NCBI GenBank assembly: GCA_945878355.1
Contig: CAMCTC010000091.1
Coordinates: 1 to 18,485, forward strand
Direction: 5' to 3'
From: Bordetella parapertussis
GTDB lineage: Bacteria; Pseudomonadota; Gammaproteobacteria; Burkholderiales; Burkholderiaceae_C
DNA length: 18,485 nt
Shown: positions 1 through 7,363 of the stretch, piece after piece
How positions within the stretch are numbered: the stretch's first letter is position 1
Layout of the letters: the number at the start of each line of letters is the position of its first letter
The notes under the pieces: generated by a model
What the model was told of the DNA's origin: nothing
The model's database searches: none
What the model saw: the letters and a program-made list of their open reading frames with translations, nothing else
Made by a program: the position numbers and the translations under genes

Positions 1-29
1 TCACCCCCGAACGCAACTTTCTTCGAACA

Positions 30-425
30 CTATCTACCAGCAAGACCGATGGCGCGCGTTGGGAACTCCCGAAGCAGCTTCTTGTCCACCGTCACGAGCT
101 TTGTATTGAGTTTGATCGCCAGCGCAATGAATTCACAGTCATAGGCAGAACAGTCGCTGTCACGCACGAGTTCAAGCACGGCGCTGGAATCCACCGCGAA
201 CTCGGCGCCGGCAAGCAGGCTTTCGGCTTCTCTTTGCAGACTGCACGCTTGGTCGAAGGTCACGGCCTTTCGCCTCATGTAGCCAGCAAGAATGTTGCGG
301 AACTCGCTCCGCCAGAGTGTCGGCGCCGCCCATTCTGGGTCTTGCTCGAGCAGCGCTTCAGCAGCTGCCGTCCTGTCACCCGGCAAATACAGATACGCCA
401 AGATGTTGGAGTCGACCACGATCAC
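30..425 (-). CDS. PIN-domain toxin of a type II TA system (VapC/FitB-like)
   Basis: This 131-residue protein is a PIN-domain ribonuclease, the toxin half of a type II TA pair. The four acidic residues expected for the Mg-binding site are visible: D5 in the N-terminal VVDSN, E41 in RSEFRN, D96 in SAYDCEF and D114 in VTVDKK. Length is normal for the family. Translation starts at a GTG that overlaps the TGA stop of the upstream antitoxin gene (GTGA at 422-425), so the two are probably translationally coupled. Family members cleave tRNA or other RNA and are held inactive by the antitoxin. The family assignment is firm; the RNA target is unknown. The 29 bases left of its stop show nothing recognisable. 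Confidence 0.9.
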   Translation of the reverse strand: MIVVDSNILAYLYLPGDRTAAAEALLEQDPEWAAPTLWRSEFRNILAGYMRRKAVTFDQACSLQREAESLLAGAEFAVDSSAVLELVRDSDCSAYDCEFIALAIKLNTKLVTVDKKLLREFPTRAIGLAGR

Positions 426-667
426 GGACGGCCGGCCCTCTTGAGCGCATCAATGTCGCGCGCTAGAAATTTCGCTTGCGGCAAGGCGTCGCGCAGAGCA
501 CGTGCACGCGCCAGTCGCTCTGTAGGCGTCACCTTCGCCGGCAGCAGCATGGCCTCAAGACACACAATCGCCTCGCCGTTCATGCTCCGGCGGTGCTCTT
601 GCGCAGAGGCCTTCAGTCGCGCGTACACGTCGTCCGGAATGTTCTTCAGCGTCAAGGTCGTGGGCAT
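422..667 (-). CDS. Ribbon-helix-helix antitoxin (FitA/Arc-like)
   Basis: This small protein (81 residues from the chosen start) opens with MPTTLTLKNIPDDVYARLK, the ribbon-helix-helix pattern of FitA/Arc-type antitoxins: a beta strand (TLTLKNI) followed by two helices (DDVYARLKASAQEH and NGEAIVCLEAML). The C-terminal half (about 45-81) is helical and basic and probably wraps the toxin. The frame is open to an ATG at 694, with another ATG at 679. The ATG at 667 is preferred because it gives the usual family N-terminus and because a promoter predicted at 693-721 would start transcription near 686, downstream of the 694 codon. It is expected to repress its own promoter together with the PIN toxin, whose GTG start overlaps its stop. 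Confidence 0.85.
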   Translation of the reverse strand: MPTTLTLKNIPDDVYARLKASAQEHRRSMNGEAIVCLEAMLLPAKVTPTERLARARALRDALPQAKFLARDIDALKRAGRP

Positions 668-679
668 TTCCAGTTCCAT

Positions 680-721
680 CCAAATTGGAACCATTATGGT
701 TTACAACGGTTCCCACGTCTA
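680..721 (-). promoter_or_regulatory. Promoter and nested palindromic operator of the FitA-like TA operon
   Basis: On the minus strand a TAGACG box (721-716, 4/6 to TTGACA) lies 17 nt upstream of CATAAT (698-693, 5/6 to TATAAT). The -10 box sits inside the palindrome AACCAT-T-ATGGTT (689-701). This is nested in a wider inverted repeat, GGAACC (687-692) with GGTTCC (708-713), and abuts CCAA-A-TTGG (680-688). Overlap of palindromes with the -10 box is the expected arrangement for autorepression by a ribbon-helix-helix antitoxin. This was read by eye and not scored. Confidence 0.55.
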
Positions 722-734
722 GCCGAGTCAGGGC

Positions 735-749
735 GCTCAAGCCTTGAGC
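735..749. repeat. Perfect 15-nt palindrome upstream of the TA operon
   Basis: GCTCAAG-C-CTTGAGC is a perfect inverted repeat with 7-nt arms. It lies about 15 nt upstream of the predicted -35 box of the TA operon and could be a second regulator site or a small hairpin. The rest of 722-882 holds no recognisable gene or site. Confidence 0.4.
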
Positions 750-882
750 CGCCACGCTGGGTCAAGCAGCACGCTTGATGCCGTCAAACACAAGAATTTG
801 GGCATTGGCTTTGGTTGAAGTCACACCTGCGCGGAGGTCCAGCGCTTCGGTGCAAGGTGGACGAGGGCAAGGGCCGGGTCGG

Positions 883-1017
883 TCACTGCGCCTCGATGCC
901 GGCCTGCTTGATCACCTTGCTCCACTTCGCGAATTCCTGCGCGATGAAGGCGTCGAATGGCGCCGGCGTCTGCGCCGCGGCCTCCATGCCGAGGCCGTCG
1001 AACCTGGCTATGGGCTC
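883..1017 (-). pseudogene. 3' remnant of a Bug/TctC-family solute-binding protein gene
   Basis: Only about the last 44 codons of a Bug (TctC) periplasmic receptor remain. The translation contains LGMEAAAQTPAPFDAFIAQE followed by FAKWSKVIKQAGIEAQ and a stop. This is the typical end of the family (LGMEP...TPAEFAAFIRAE..KWAKVIKxAGI). Intact members have about 320 residues with a signal peptide, so roughly 85 percent is missing. Upstream of about 1017 the homology is lost, and about 30 nt further on lies the double-hairpin repeat (1049-1120), followed by the acyl-CoA dehydrogenase. The stub has no start codon of its own in a sensible place. Its C-terminus differs from that of the intact receptor at 14936-15922, so it is not simply a recent copy of that gene. 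Confidence 0.7.
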
Positions 1018-1048
1018 GGTGCAGCGCGGCCCGGCCGTGCTCGCATTG

Positions 1049-1120
1049 GCTCTCAAGCAAATGTGGCTTGGCGGCTTGACCCCACGGGGGCGGCCGGCTT
1101 CGGCCGGTCTCGGGGCGCTC
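1049..1120. repeat. Double-hairpin dispersed repeat, copy 1
   Basis: This 72-nt element recurs at 18328-18407. A 21-nt block beginning GCTCTCAAGC (1049-1069) is identical in both. A second block, CCCCACGGGGG followed by CGGCCGGCTTCGGCCGG (1080-1107), matches apart from one G in the run. The second block folds as CGGCCG-GCTT-CGGCCG with an outer CCCC/GGGG pairing (1080-1083 with 1112-1115). In this copy the first hairpin is damaged: the 3' arm has shrunk to GCTTGA. The element runs into the TCA (TGA) stop of the acyl-CoA dehydrogenase at 1119-1121 and may act as its 3' hairpin or terminator. Confidence 0.8.
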
Positions 1121-2351
1121 AATAGTCGACCAGCGAGCCGTCGCGCAGGCAGGGGTTGCGCTCAGCGCTGCGCGCGCGTCGCACCAGGTCGCGGCCGATC
1201 ACGGTCTTGTGGACCTCGCTCGCGCCTTCGCCGATCTGGTTGAGCTTGGCGTCACGGAAGAAGCGCTCGAGCGGAAAGTCCTGCAGATAACCACGGCCGC
1301 CGGTCAGCTGCAGCGCATCGGTCACAACCTTCATGCACAGGTCGGTGGCCTGCATCTTGGCCATCGACGCGAAGATCGCGACATCGGCGTCGCCGCGGTC
1401 GTACTTTTCGGCGGTCAGCGTGAGCAGTGCGCGCGACGATTCGACCTGGGTCAGCATGTCGGCGAGCATCCACTGCACGCCCTGGTGCCCGCCCAAGGGC
1501 TTGCCGAAGGTGTTGCGGTCGGTGGCGTATGCCGCGGCGATCTCGACTGCGCCGATGGCCCGGCCCAGCGCCATCGCGGCGTGGCCGATGCGCGCGCGCA
1601 GCAAGGCGTCCTGCGCCAGGCTGAAACCCTCGCCCTCTGCGCCCAAGCGATGGCTGGCGGGCACTTGAACGCCGTCGAAGCGCAGCGACGAGATCGGCAC
1701 GCCGTACCAGCCGAGCTTGCCGACCTCGGGGCCAACGTCAAACCCGGCGGCGTCGCGAGGCATCAACACCGCGATGAAGCTGGTCGCGTCTTCCTCGGCA
1801 CGGCCGACGACAACGAACCAGTCCGCGGTGCTGGCGCGGGTGATGAACTTCTTCGCGCCGTTGACGACATAACCGTCACCCGAGCGCCGCACTGTGGTCT
1901 GCAAACCACGAACGTCCGAGCCCGCACCGGGCTCGGTCAGCGCGAAAGCCGACTGCAGCTCACCGCTGCACAGCTTGGGGACGAGTTGCTGCTTGATCGC
2001 GTCGGACGCACCCGCGACGATCGCCCGGCTCGACAGATCGGTGCCAGTGACGATGGACGCCGCCGTGCTGCAGACCCGCGCCAGCTCTTCGATGACGCGG
2101 ATGCGCAGCACCTGACGGGCGTCGCTGCCGCCGTAGGCCTTGGGGAAAGCGGTGGCGACGATGCCCTCGCGCGCCAGCAGCCTGAAGGTGTCCCAGGCGA
2201 AGACATCCTGGCGGGCGACCTCGGCGGCCTGTGGCCCGAAGTGGCTGCGGCACAGGCCGCGCAGGCGTTCGATCAATTGCTGCTCATCGTCGGCCAGTGA
2301 GCGCAGAAAGTGGTCGCCGAACAGTCGGGGCTGGTGGGAGGCTTGGTTCAT
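1119..2351 (-). CDS. Acyl-CoA dehydrogenase
   Basis: A 410-residue FAD-dependent acyl-CoA dehydrogenase of full family length. It makes the alpha,beta double bond in an acyl-CoA and passes electrons to electron-transfer flavoprotein. Visible landmarks are the N-terminal helical domain (about 20-130), the signature AFALTEPGAGSD (135-146) in the middle beta domain, and the C-terminal helical domain with DRNTFGKPL (278-286), QLTGGRGY (348-355) and IGEGASEVHKTVIGRDL (373-389). E375 lies at the usual catalytic-base position. The ATG at 2351 has only a weak ribosome site (GAAGAAC). It is divergent from the AcuI-like gene, which suggests a shared regulatory region. Its stop codon abuts the dispersed repeat. 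The acyl substrate cannot be told from sequence. Confidence 0.93.
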   Translation of the reverse strand: MNQASHQPRLFGDHFLRSLADDEQQLIERLRGLCRSHFGPQAAEVARQDVFAWDTFRLLAREGIVATAFPKAYGGSDARQVLRIRVIEELARVCSTAASIVTGTDLSSRAIVAGASDAIKQQLVPKLCSGELQSAFALTEPGAGSDVRGLQTTVRRSGDGYVVNGAKKFITRASTADWFVVVGRAEEDATSFIAVLMPRDAAGFDVGPEVGKLGWYGVPISSLRFDGVQVPASHRLGAEGEGFSLAQDALLRARIGHAAMALGRAIGAVEIAAAYATDRNTFGKPLGGHQGVQWMLADMLTQVESSRALLTLTAEKYDRGDADVAIFASMAKMQATDLCMKVVTDALQLTGGRGYLQDFPLERFFRDAKLNQIGEGASEVHKTVIGRDLVRRARSAERNPCLRDGSLVDY

Positions 2352-2508
2352 CGGAGTTCTTCAAGGTCGCAGATGGCGCCATCATCGCCACTGCAAGTCG
2401 CGGCGTCGAGTTTTGTTGTGACAGGCGAAGCGCCGGATGTGTTCAGATACGGCGCCCCTACCGACACTACCGACACCACCGCAACTACCGCCACCAAGGC
2501 CCAGACCC
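2352..2508. promoter_or_regulatory. Divergent intergenic region between acyl-CoA dehydrogenase and AcuI-like gene
   Basis: These 157 bases must carry the promoters of both divergent genes. A GTGACA box (2418-2423, 5/6 to TTGACA, plus strand) is visible, but no convincing -10 box lies at the right distance. The stretch 2457-2496 is a low-complexity run of ACC/ACT/ACA triplets (CTACCGACACTACCGACACC and on) that would code for proline and threonine if translated from the upstream ATG at 2437. This is one reason to prefer the ATG at 2509 for the downstream gene. No clear operator was seen. Confidence 0.4.
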
Positions 2509-3564
2509 ATGCCCAAGATCACCCTAGCCACCTCGATGCCTGCCCTGATGCCCAAAGCCACTGCCAGCGTGCCCGCGACCTTTGCCGCGTTGCGGACCCA
2601 CATGATCGACGGCCGAACCGAGAGCCGGATCGAGCAACTCGCGCTCGACGACCTGTCGCCTGGGGAATTGGTGGTCCGCACCCGGTATGCCGGGGTGAAC
2701 TACAAGGACGGGCTGTCGCTGCACGGCCAGGCCAAGATCATCAGCGCGTTCCCGCGCGTGGCCGGCATCGAACTGGTCGGCGAATTGGTCGACGCCAGCG
2801 CGCCGGGCTGGGTCGCCGGGCAGCCCGTGCTGGTGCACGGCTTCCAGACTGGGATCGCCCACGACGGCGGCTTTTCAAGCTACGTCCGGGTGCCCGTCGG
2901 CCACGCCCAAGGGCTGCCCGCAGGCCTGACGCCGCATGAGGTTGCGGTGCTCGGCGTGCCGGGCTTCAGCGTCGCGATGGCGCTGGAGCGTTTCGAGGAG
3001 ATGGGCGTGACGCCAGCGTCAGGCCCGATCGCGGTCAGCGGTGCTGGCGGCGCGGTCGGTCTGATGAGCATCGCGATCCTGAGCCGCGCAGGCTACCGCG
3101 TCGCGGCGATCACGCGGCGCATGGATCTCGCCGACGGCTTGCGTCTGGCCGGCGCTGCCGAGGTGATCGACGCTGCGGTGCTGGCGCAACCGCAGCGCCC
3201 GCTCGAAAAACCCCGCTTCGCAGCGGCGATCGACAACGTCGGCGGTGCGATGCTGTCCTGGTTGCTGCGGACGATGCAGGACGGCGGCTGTGTGGCATCG
3301 GTCGGCAACGCCGCGGGCAACAGCTTCGAGGGCAGCGTGCTGCCCTTCATCATGCGGCGGGTGCAGCTGTTCGGCGTCGTCGCCAACGCCCCCTGGCCGC
3401 AGCGCCACAGGCTCTGGGCCCGGCTGGGCAGCGACTGGAAACCCGATTTCGACAAGCTGCTGCCGCATGTTGCACACATCAGCCTGGCCGAGCTGATGGC
3501 GCACAGCGCAAGCCAGCTGCAAGGCACAACAGCGGGCCGGGTGTTGGTGAGCTTCGAGCCGTGA
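2509..3564 (+). CDS. AcuI/YhdH-family NADPH-dependent acrylyl-CoA (enoyl-CoA) reductase
   Basis: A 351-residue zinc-free medium-chain dehydrogenase/reductase of the YhdH/YhfP/AcuI group, which reduces acrylyl-CoA or related short enoyl-CoAs with NADPH. Diagnostic segments are GVNYKDGLSLHGQAKII (62-78), VAGIELVGEL, VLVHGF in place of the quinone-reductase loop, the nucleotide motif SGAGGAVG (177-184), AAIDNVGGAMLSWLL, and LPFIMRRVQLFGV near the C-terminus. The frame is open to an ATG at 2437, but that would add a Pro/Thr-rich low-complexity leader. ATGs at 2509 and 2548 both fit the family, and 2509 has a weak AAGG upstream. The stop overlaps the GTG of the next gene (GTGA at 3561-3564), so the two form an operon. 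Confidence 0.88.
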   Translation: MPKITLATSMPALMPKATASVPATFAALRTHMIDGRTESRIEQLALDDLSPGELVVRTRYAGVNYKDGLSLHGQAKIISAFPRVAGIELVGELVDASAPGWVAGQPVLVHGFQTGIAHDGGFSSYVRVPVGHAQGLPAGLTPHEVAVLGVPGFSVAMALERFEEMGVTPASGPIAVSGAGGAVGLMSIAILSRAGYRVAAITRRMDLADGLRLAGAAEVIDAAVLAQPQRPLEKPRFAAAIDNVGGAMLSWLLRTMQDGGCVASVGNAAGNSFEGSVLPFIMRRVQLFGVVANAPWPQRHRLWARLGSDWKPDFDKLLPHVAHISLAELMAHSASQLQGTTAGRVLVSFEP

Positions 3565-4667
3565 CGGCTCAGCGCAGCCTGAGCACGCCGCTGTGCCGAC
3601 AGCTGGGCATCACCCACCCGATCTTTGGCTTCTCGCACAGCGTCGACGTCACGATCGCGATCACGCTGGCTGGCGGTTTCGCGGTGCTGGGGGTGGCGCG
3701 CGACGACCCCGAGCACATTGCGCGCGCGCTGCGCCAGGTTCGCGCCGCGGTCGGTGCGCGCCGCTTCGGTGTCGACCTGATGTTCCCGCGCTTGGCCGGC
3801 GACGAGGCGTCGGTGGCGCAGGCTCAAGCCGCGATCCCGCAGCAACACCGTGATTTCGTGGCTCAGCTGCTGCGCAAGCACCAGGTGCCCGCGGCGACCC
3901 GGCCGACCTTCTTCACCGCTGCCGTTCGCAACGCCGCGATGTTCGAGGCCCAGCTCGACGCGGTGCTGGCGTCGGATGTCGACCTGGTCGCCGCCGCCGT
4001 GGGCGTGCCGGCCGAGGTGGTCACGCGCATCAAGCAGCGCGGCAAGACAGCGCTGGCGCTGGTGGGCTCGGTCAAGCATGCGCAGGCGGCACTGGCGGCG
4101 GGCGTCGACCTGCTGGTGGCCCAGGGCTACGACGCTGGCGGCCACACCGGCCCGGTGGGCACGTTCACGCTGTTGCCGCAGGTGCTCGAAGTCGCCGGCG
4201 ACACCCCCGTGATCGCTGCTGGCGGCGTCGGCCACGGCCGGCAGCTGGCCGGCGCGCTGGCCATCGGTGCGCAAGCCGTCTGGCTGGGCACGCTGTGGCT
4301 GGCCACCGATGAGCATGCGCTGGCGCCAGCGCTGGTCGACCAGTTGCTGCTAGCGCGCAGCGAAGACACCTTGCTGACGCGATCGCACAGTGGCAAACCC
4401 TGCCGCGTGCTGGGCTCGGGCTGGACCGACGAATGGCACGCCCCCGGCGCGCCCGAGCCGCTGCCTATGCCTTACCAACAGGTGCTGACCGGTCCGCTGG
4501 TCGCGGCGGTCGAAGAACACAGCGTGACCAGCCTGCTCTACACCCCGGCCGGCCAAAGCGTGGTCTGGGTGCAGCAGCGCGAAACCGTGCAAGCGGTGAT
4601 AGACCGACTGATGACGCAAGCCAGGCTCGCGCTCGACAACTTGGGCCGACTGATCGGCGCTGGCTGA
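3561..4667 (+). CDS. Nitronate monooxygenase-family flavoprotein (2-nitropropane dioxygenase-like)
   Basis: A 368-residue FMN-binding TIM-barrel protein of the nitronate monooxygenase family. The hallmark AQGYDAGGHTG (187-197), with the catalytic His at about 195, and the phosphate-binding strands PVIAAGGVGHG (216-226) and GAQAVWLGT (236-244) are all present. Translation starts at a GTG overlapping the TGA of the AcuI-like gene, indicating translational coupling. Many members annotated as nitronate monooxygenases lie in lipid, terpene or steroid catabolic clusters with no nitro substrate and may be enoyl reductases or oxidases. Given its coupling to an enoyl-CoA reductase and nearby acyl-CoA dehydrogenase, that alternative role should be kept open. 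Confidence 0.88.
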   Translation: MTAQRSLSTPLCRQLGITHPIFGFSHSVDVTIAITLAGGFAVLGVARDDPEHIARALRQVRAAVGARRFGVDLMFPRLAGDEASVAQAQAAIPQQHRDFVAQLLRKHQVPAATRPTFFTAAVRNAAMFEAQLDAVLASDVDLVAAAVGVPAEVVTRIKQRGKTALALVGSVKHAQAALAAGVDLLVAQGYDAGGHTGPVGTFTLLPQVLEVAGDTPVIAAGGVGHGRQLAGALAIGAQAVWLGTLWLATDEHALAPALVDQLLLARSEDTLLTRSHSGKPCRVLGSGWTDEWHAPGAPEPLPMPYQQVLTGPLVAAVEEHSVTSLLYTPAGQSVVWVQQRETVQAVIDRLMTQARLALDNLGRLIGAG

Positions 4668-4711
4668 ATCCGACCAAGCCGGCTCTGCCTCTAGTGATGA
4701 ATGGATGACCC

Positions 4712-5320
4712 ATGACGATTGCTTCGAACCGTGTTTTTCTGTTCGTCCATTTGCGCGCCGCCGCAGGCGGCTGGCAGGCGCTGAACGAGCGAGTGACCGC
4801 AGTGCTGGCCGACTGGCCGGCAGTGGTACGGGTCGGCAACTTCATGGGCTTGTTCGGCATCAGCAACCAGGAGCTGTTCGTGCTGCTGAGCCTGCCTGCG
4901 GGTGAAGACGGCCGCACCGAGCTTCGCGCACGCCTGCCTGCCGATGTCGAGCTGGTGGACACGCTGGCGCTGCGGGCCACCGTCAGGCCCAGCGACGATG
5001 CGTCGTTGACGCGCGCCGGTGTCTATGTGTTCCGGTTCTTCGACGTGCGTGCGGCAGATGTGGCCGAGGTGGTGGAGTTGTCGCGCGTCGCCTGGCAGAC
5101 CTTCGAGCCCGACGCGCAATACGCTGCCGAACCGATGGGCTTGTTTCGATTCGACGATTCGTCGGCCGAGCGTGGCCGCATGATGCTGCTGACTTGGTAC
5201 GACAACCTGACGTCCTGGGAGCGATCGCGCACCCCGCATCCTGAGGCGACCGCGAACTTCCAGCGCCGAGCCACGCTGTCGCGCTCGGCGCTCGCTATCG
5301 CGACACGGCTGATCGCGTAG
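4712..5320 (+). CDS. NIPSNAP-like / dimeric alpha-beta-barrel protein of unknown function
   Basis: A 202-residue soluble protein lying 44 nt after the nitronate monooxygenase gene and probably the last gene of that operon. It appears to hold two similar halves. The first (about 5-90) contains VFLFVHLRAA and LFVLLSLPAG. The second (about 100-200) contains VYVFRFFDVRAADVAEVVEL and then MLLTWYDNLTSWERSR. The VYVFRFF strand, a helix with repeated valine/glutamate, and a final LTWYDNLTSWERSR strand and helix resemble NIPSNAP or other ferredoxin-like barrel domains. Such proteins often sit in catabolic operons without a proven role. No catalytic residues can be assigned. No good ribosome site precedes the ATG; the start is the first ATG in an otherwise convincing frame. 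Confidence 0.7.
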   Translation: MTIASNRVFLFVHLRAAAGGWQALNERVTAVLADWPAVVRVGNFMGLFGISNQELFVLLSLPAGEDGRTELRARLPADVELVDTLALRATVRPSDDASLTRAGVYVFRFFDVRAADVAEVVELSRVAWQTFEPDAQYAAEPMGLFRFDDSSAERGRMMLLTWYDNLTSWERSRTPHPEATANFQRRATLSRSALAIATRLIA

Positions 5321-5321
5321 C

Positions 5322-5337
5322 CGGGTCGCCCGACCCG
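5322..5337. terminator. Bidirectional hairpin between convergent genes
   Basis: CGGGTC-GCCC-GACCCG is a perfect 6-bp stem with a 4-nt loop. It lies 2 nt after the stop of the NIPSNAP-like gene (plus) and just past the stop of the FAD monooxygenase gene (minus). There is no T run on either side, so intrinsic termination would be weak; placement between convergent genes is the main support. Confidence 0.5.
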
Positions 5338-5359
5338 ACCGGCCGCGAAAACAGCCCGC

Positions 5360-6664
5360 TCAGCCCGCCGCAGGCAACACCCGCGCACCCGGCGCAATCG
5401 TCGGCGGCGCGACGTTCAGCGTCTCGATCGCAAACCCCGCAGCGGCCTTGTAGCGCGCCATGTAAGCCTCGCGCTCGGCTGCGGGGATGACCTGGTCGAT
5501 GTCGTCGAACACGCCACCGCAGCGGTCATCGACCAGGCCCAGGATGCCGAACGGGCCGGCGCCTCGGTTGCGCAGCACCAGCGCCGAAATGTCGGCGCAC
5601 AGCCGATCGTCGTAGGCCTTCAGCGCGGCCGGGCCTATGCCCTGCGCCAGCAGGCTGGCCCCGAGCACCCGCGCATCGATGATGGCCTGGGTCGCGCCGT
5701 TCGAGCCCACCGGGTACATCACATGCGCGGCGTCGCCCAACAGCGCGACGCGGCCGTCGACCCAGCTGGGGACCGGGTCACGGTCGATCATCGGGTACTC
5801 GAAGACTTCGGTGGCGCCGCGCAGCATCGCCGGCACATCGAGCCAGCCGTAATTCCAGCCCTCGAAGTGGCCGATGAAATCGGCCAGATCCACCCGCCGC
5901 GTCCAGTCGCCCTGGGTCCAGCCCTGCGCGTTGTCCACGGTGATCTCGGCGATCCAGTTGATCGTGGCCAGACCGGTGGCGCGTTCGGGCTGCGAGATCG
6001 GGTACAGCACCACCCGGTGCCGCAGCGAGCCCACGCCGACAAACGACGCGCCGCTGCGTATCGGCACGCCTGGCGTGGTGCCGCGCCACATGATCGCGCC
6101 GCCCCATTGGATCGGCGGCTGCTGCGGGTACATCTGTGCCCGCACGGCCGAATGCAGGCCATCGGCAGCGACCAGCAGCGCGCCATCGACTTCGCTGCGG
6201 CCGCCGTCGCGCGTCTCGATCAGCGCTGTGACAGCGTTCTGCTGCTGGCGGTAACCGGTCACCCGATGACCCAGTCTCAGCGCATCGGGGCCGAGACGAT
6301 CGCGTACGGCTCGGGTTAGCATCATCTGCAGCTGGCCCCGGTGCACCGAATACTGCGGCCAGCGGTAACCGGCCAGCAGTCCGCGCGGCTCGGCGTAGAC
6401 GTCGTTGCCGTTGCGTCCGACCAGCGCCCATTCGCGGGCCTGGATGCCGATGCTGTCGAGCACCTGGTTGTCAAAGCCCAGGTCGTGCAGCTCGCGAACC
6501 GCATTGGGCTGCAAGTTGATGCCCACCCCCAGCGGCTGCAGGTCGGCCACAGCCTCATAGACAACGCAGGGCACGCCGATCTGGTGCAGCGTGAGGGCGA
6601 GGGTCATGCCCCCGATGCCGCCGCCGGCGATCAGCACGGGGCGCATGTTGAGTGAATCAGCCAT
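5360..6664 (-). CDS. FAD-dependent monooxygenase (PHBH/salicylate hydroxylase fold)
   Basis: A class A flavoprotein monooxygenase, 434 residues from the ATG at 6664. It has the Rossmann GGGIGG (14-19) with the ribose-binding Glu in VVYEA (about 37), the DG motif in AADGLHSAVR (about 167-175) and the second FAD motif GRVALLGDAAHVMYP (about 304-318). Together these define NAD(P)H-dependent hydroxylases of the p-hydroxybenzoate/salicylate type. The substrate is not deducible. The frame runs back to a GTG at 6697, adding 11 residues; the ATGs at 6664 and 6646 are both more family-like, and no strong ribosome site decides between them. It converges on the AcuI-NMO-NIPSNAP operon and lies downstream of a TA module on the same strand. 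Confidence 0.9.
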   Translation of the reverse strand: MADSLNMRPVLIAGGGIGGMTLALTLHQIGVPCVVYEAVADLQPLGVGINLQPNAVRELHDLGFDNQVLDSIGIQAREWALVGRNGNDVYAEPRGLLAGYRWPQYSVHRGQLQMMLTRAVRDRLGPDALRLGHRVTGYRQQQNAVTALIETRDGGRSEVDGALLVAADGLHSAVRAQMYPQQPPIQWGGAIMWRGTTPGVPIRSGASFVGVGSLRHRVVLYPISQPERATGLATINWIAEITVDNAQGWTQGDWTRRVDLADFIGHFEGWNYGWLDVPAMLRGATEVFEYPMIDRDPVPSWVDGRVALLGDAAHVMYPVGSNGATQAIIDARVLGASLLAQGIGPAALKAYDDRLCADISALVLRNRGAGPFGILGLVDDRCGGVFDDIDQVIPAAEREAYMARYKAAAGFAIETLNVAPPTIAPGARVLPAAG

Positions 6665-6756
6665 CGCTGGATTGTCCGAGATCTTCGATCGCCACACCTC
6701 AGGGCGTGCGCAGGTGGACAGGCGGAGTCGTCGACCCTAGAACGGCTACGGCCTCG

Positions 6757-7140
6757 TCAATGCAAGGCGGCGACGTACGCCAGGTCCAGGCGCAGCGCCA
6801 AGGCGTGGAGCTTCTTGTCCAGGGTCCACAGGCGTGCGCCAGGTGTCAACAAGACCGAGGCCAGCAAGCCCATGTCGACAGCGCCGCAACCCTTGTCATT
6901 CAGTTGCTCGCGTTCGACCAGCGCCAAGGTTTCGTCAAAGCTGGCCACGGTGGCTTGCATGAGCAGCCGAAGGTCGGCCAGCGTGGCCTGCCGCGGGGCG
7001 GGTGGCGTGCCGCAAGCCAGCTCCAGCAACACCAGCGGATGGCAGATCAATTGGCCGGTGGCCGCAAGAGTCTGCAAGTGCGGGATGGCGCGGCGGAAAT
7101 GCGCGACCCACACCGATGTATCGGCCAGCACAACGCTCAT
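6757..7140 (-). CDS. vapC: PIN-domain toxin VapC
   Basis: A 127-residue PIN-domain ribonuclease. The acidic site is complete: D7 in VLADTSVW, E40 in [10 protein letters not shown]89 in [12 protein letters not shown] and D108 in LWTLDKKL. The GxGxVDxxLLAS signature is typical of a well-defined VapC subgroup paired with VapB antitoxins that begin MRTTVTID, which is exactly the partner found upstream. Its ATG overlaps the TGA of that antitoxin (ATGA at 7137-7140). The toxin is expected to cleave an RNA target, unknown here, when the labile antitoxin is lost. Confidence 0.92.
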   Translation of the reverse strand: MSVVLADTSVWVAHFRRAIPHLQTLAATGQLICHPLVLLELACGTPPAPRQATLADLRLLMQATVASFDETLALVEREQLNDKGCGAVDMGLLASVLLTPGARLWTLDKKLHALALRLDLAYVAALH

Positions 7141-7343
7141 CGGGGGTGGGGCAGCGGGCGGCGGCGCGCTACAAGCTTCATGTCTGGCGCCTTGCCGCCC
7201 AGCGCTGCCAGTCGCTTGCCGGCCTGGACCCGAACGAATGTCCTCATGGCTTCGCGGATCAGGTCGGCCTTGTCCATGCCTGGGTCGGCGACCTCCAGTG
7301 CCTTGTTATAGAGATCGTCGTCGATGGTGACAGTCGTGCGCAA
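7137..7343 (-). CDS. vapB: VapB-type antitoxin with a TTG start
   Basis: A 68-residue antitoxin starting [20 protein letters not shown], the classic N-terminus of VapB proteins (DNA-binding strand, then helices), with a basic tail that contacts the toxin. The frame can be extended to a TTG at 7361, but the TTG at 7343 is chosen. It yields the family N-terminus, and a good ribosome site, AGGAG, lies 6 nt upstream (in TCAGGAGCCGCTC), inside what would otherwise be coding sequence. A non-ATG start may keep antitoxin yield modest. It overlaps vapC by ATGA. A three-half-site palindromic array at 7364-7395 lies just upstream and is the likely autoregulatory operator. Confidence 0.88.
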   Translation of the reverse strand: MRTTVTIDDDLYNKALEVADPGMDKADLIREAMRTFVRVQAGKRLAALGGKAPDMKLVARRRPLPHPR

Positions 7344-7363
7344 GAGCGGCTCCTGATTCAAGA

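Noticed and set aside
775..1243. Plus-strand frames across the Bug stub and dispersed repeat
   Set aside because: They are read through the repeat hairpins, antisense to the Bug remnant and the end of the acyl-CoA dehydrogenase, and show no recognisable protein.
1209..2300. A 363-codon plus-strand open frame opposite the acyl-CoA dehydrogenase
   Set aside because: It is a long antisense frame produced by high GC; the minus strand carries all acyl-CoA dehydrogenase motifs and the plus frame resembles no family.
2437..2508. Start of the AcuI-like gene at the ATG at 2437
   Set aside because: It would add a Pro/Thr-rich low-complexity leader unlike the family; the ATG at 2509 or 2548 is more credible.
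3093..4316. A 407-codon minus-strand frame opposite the AcuI-like and nitronate monooxygenase genes
   Set aside because: It spans two clear plus-strand genes and its composition is typical of GC-driven antisense frames.
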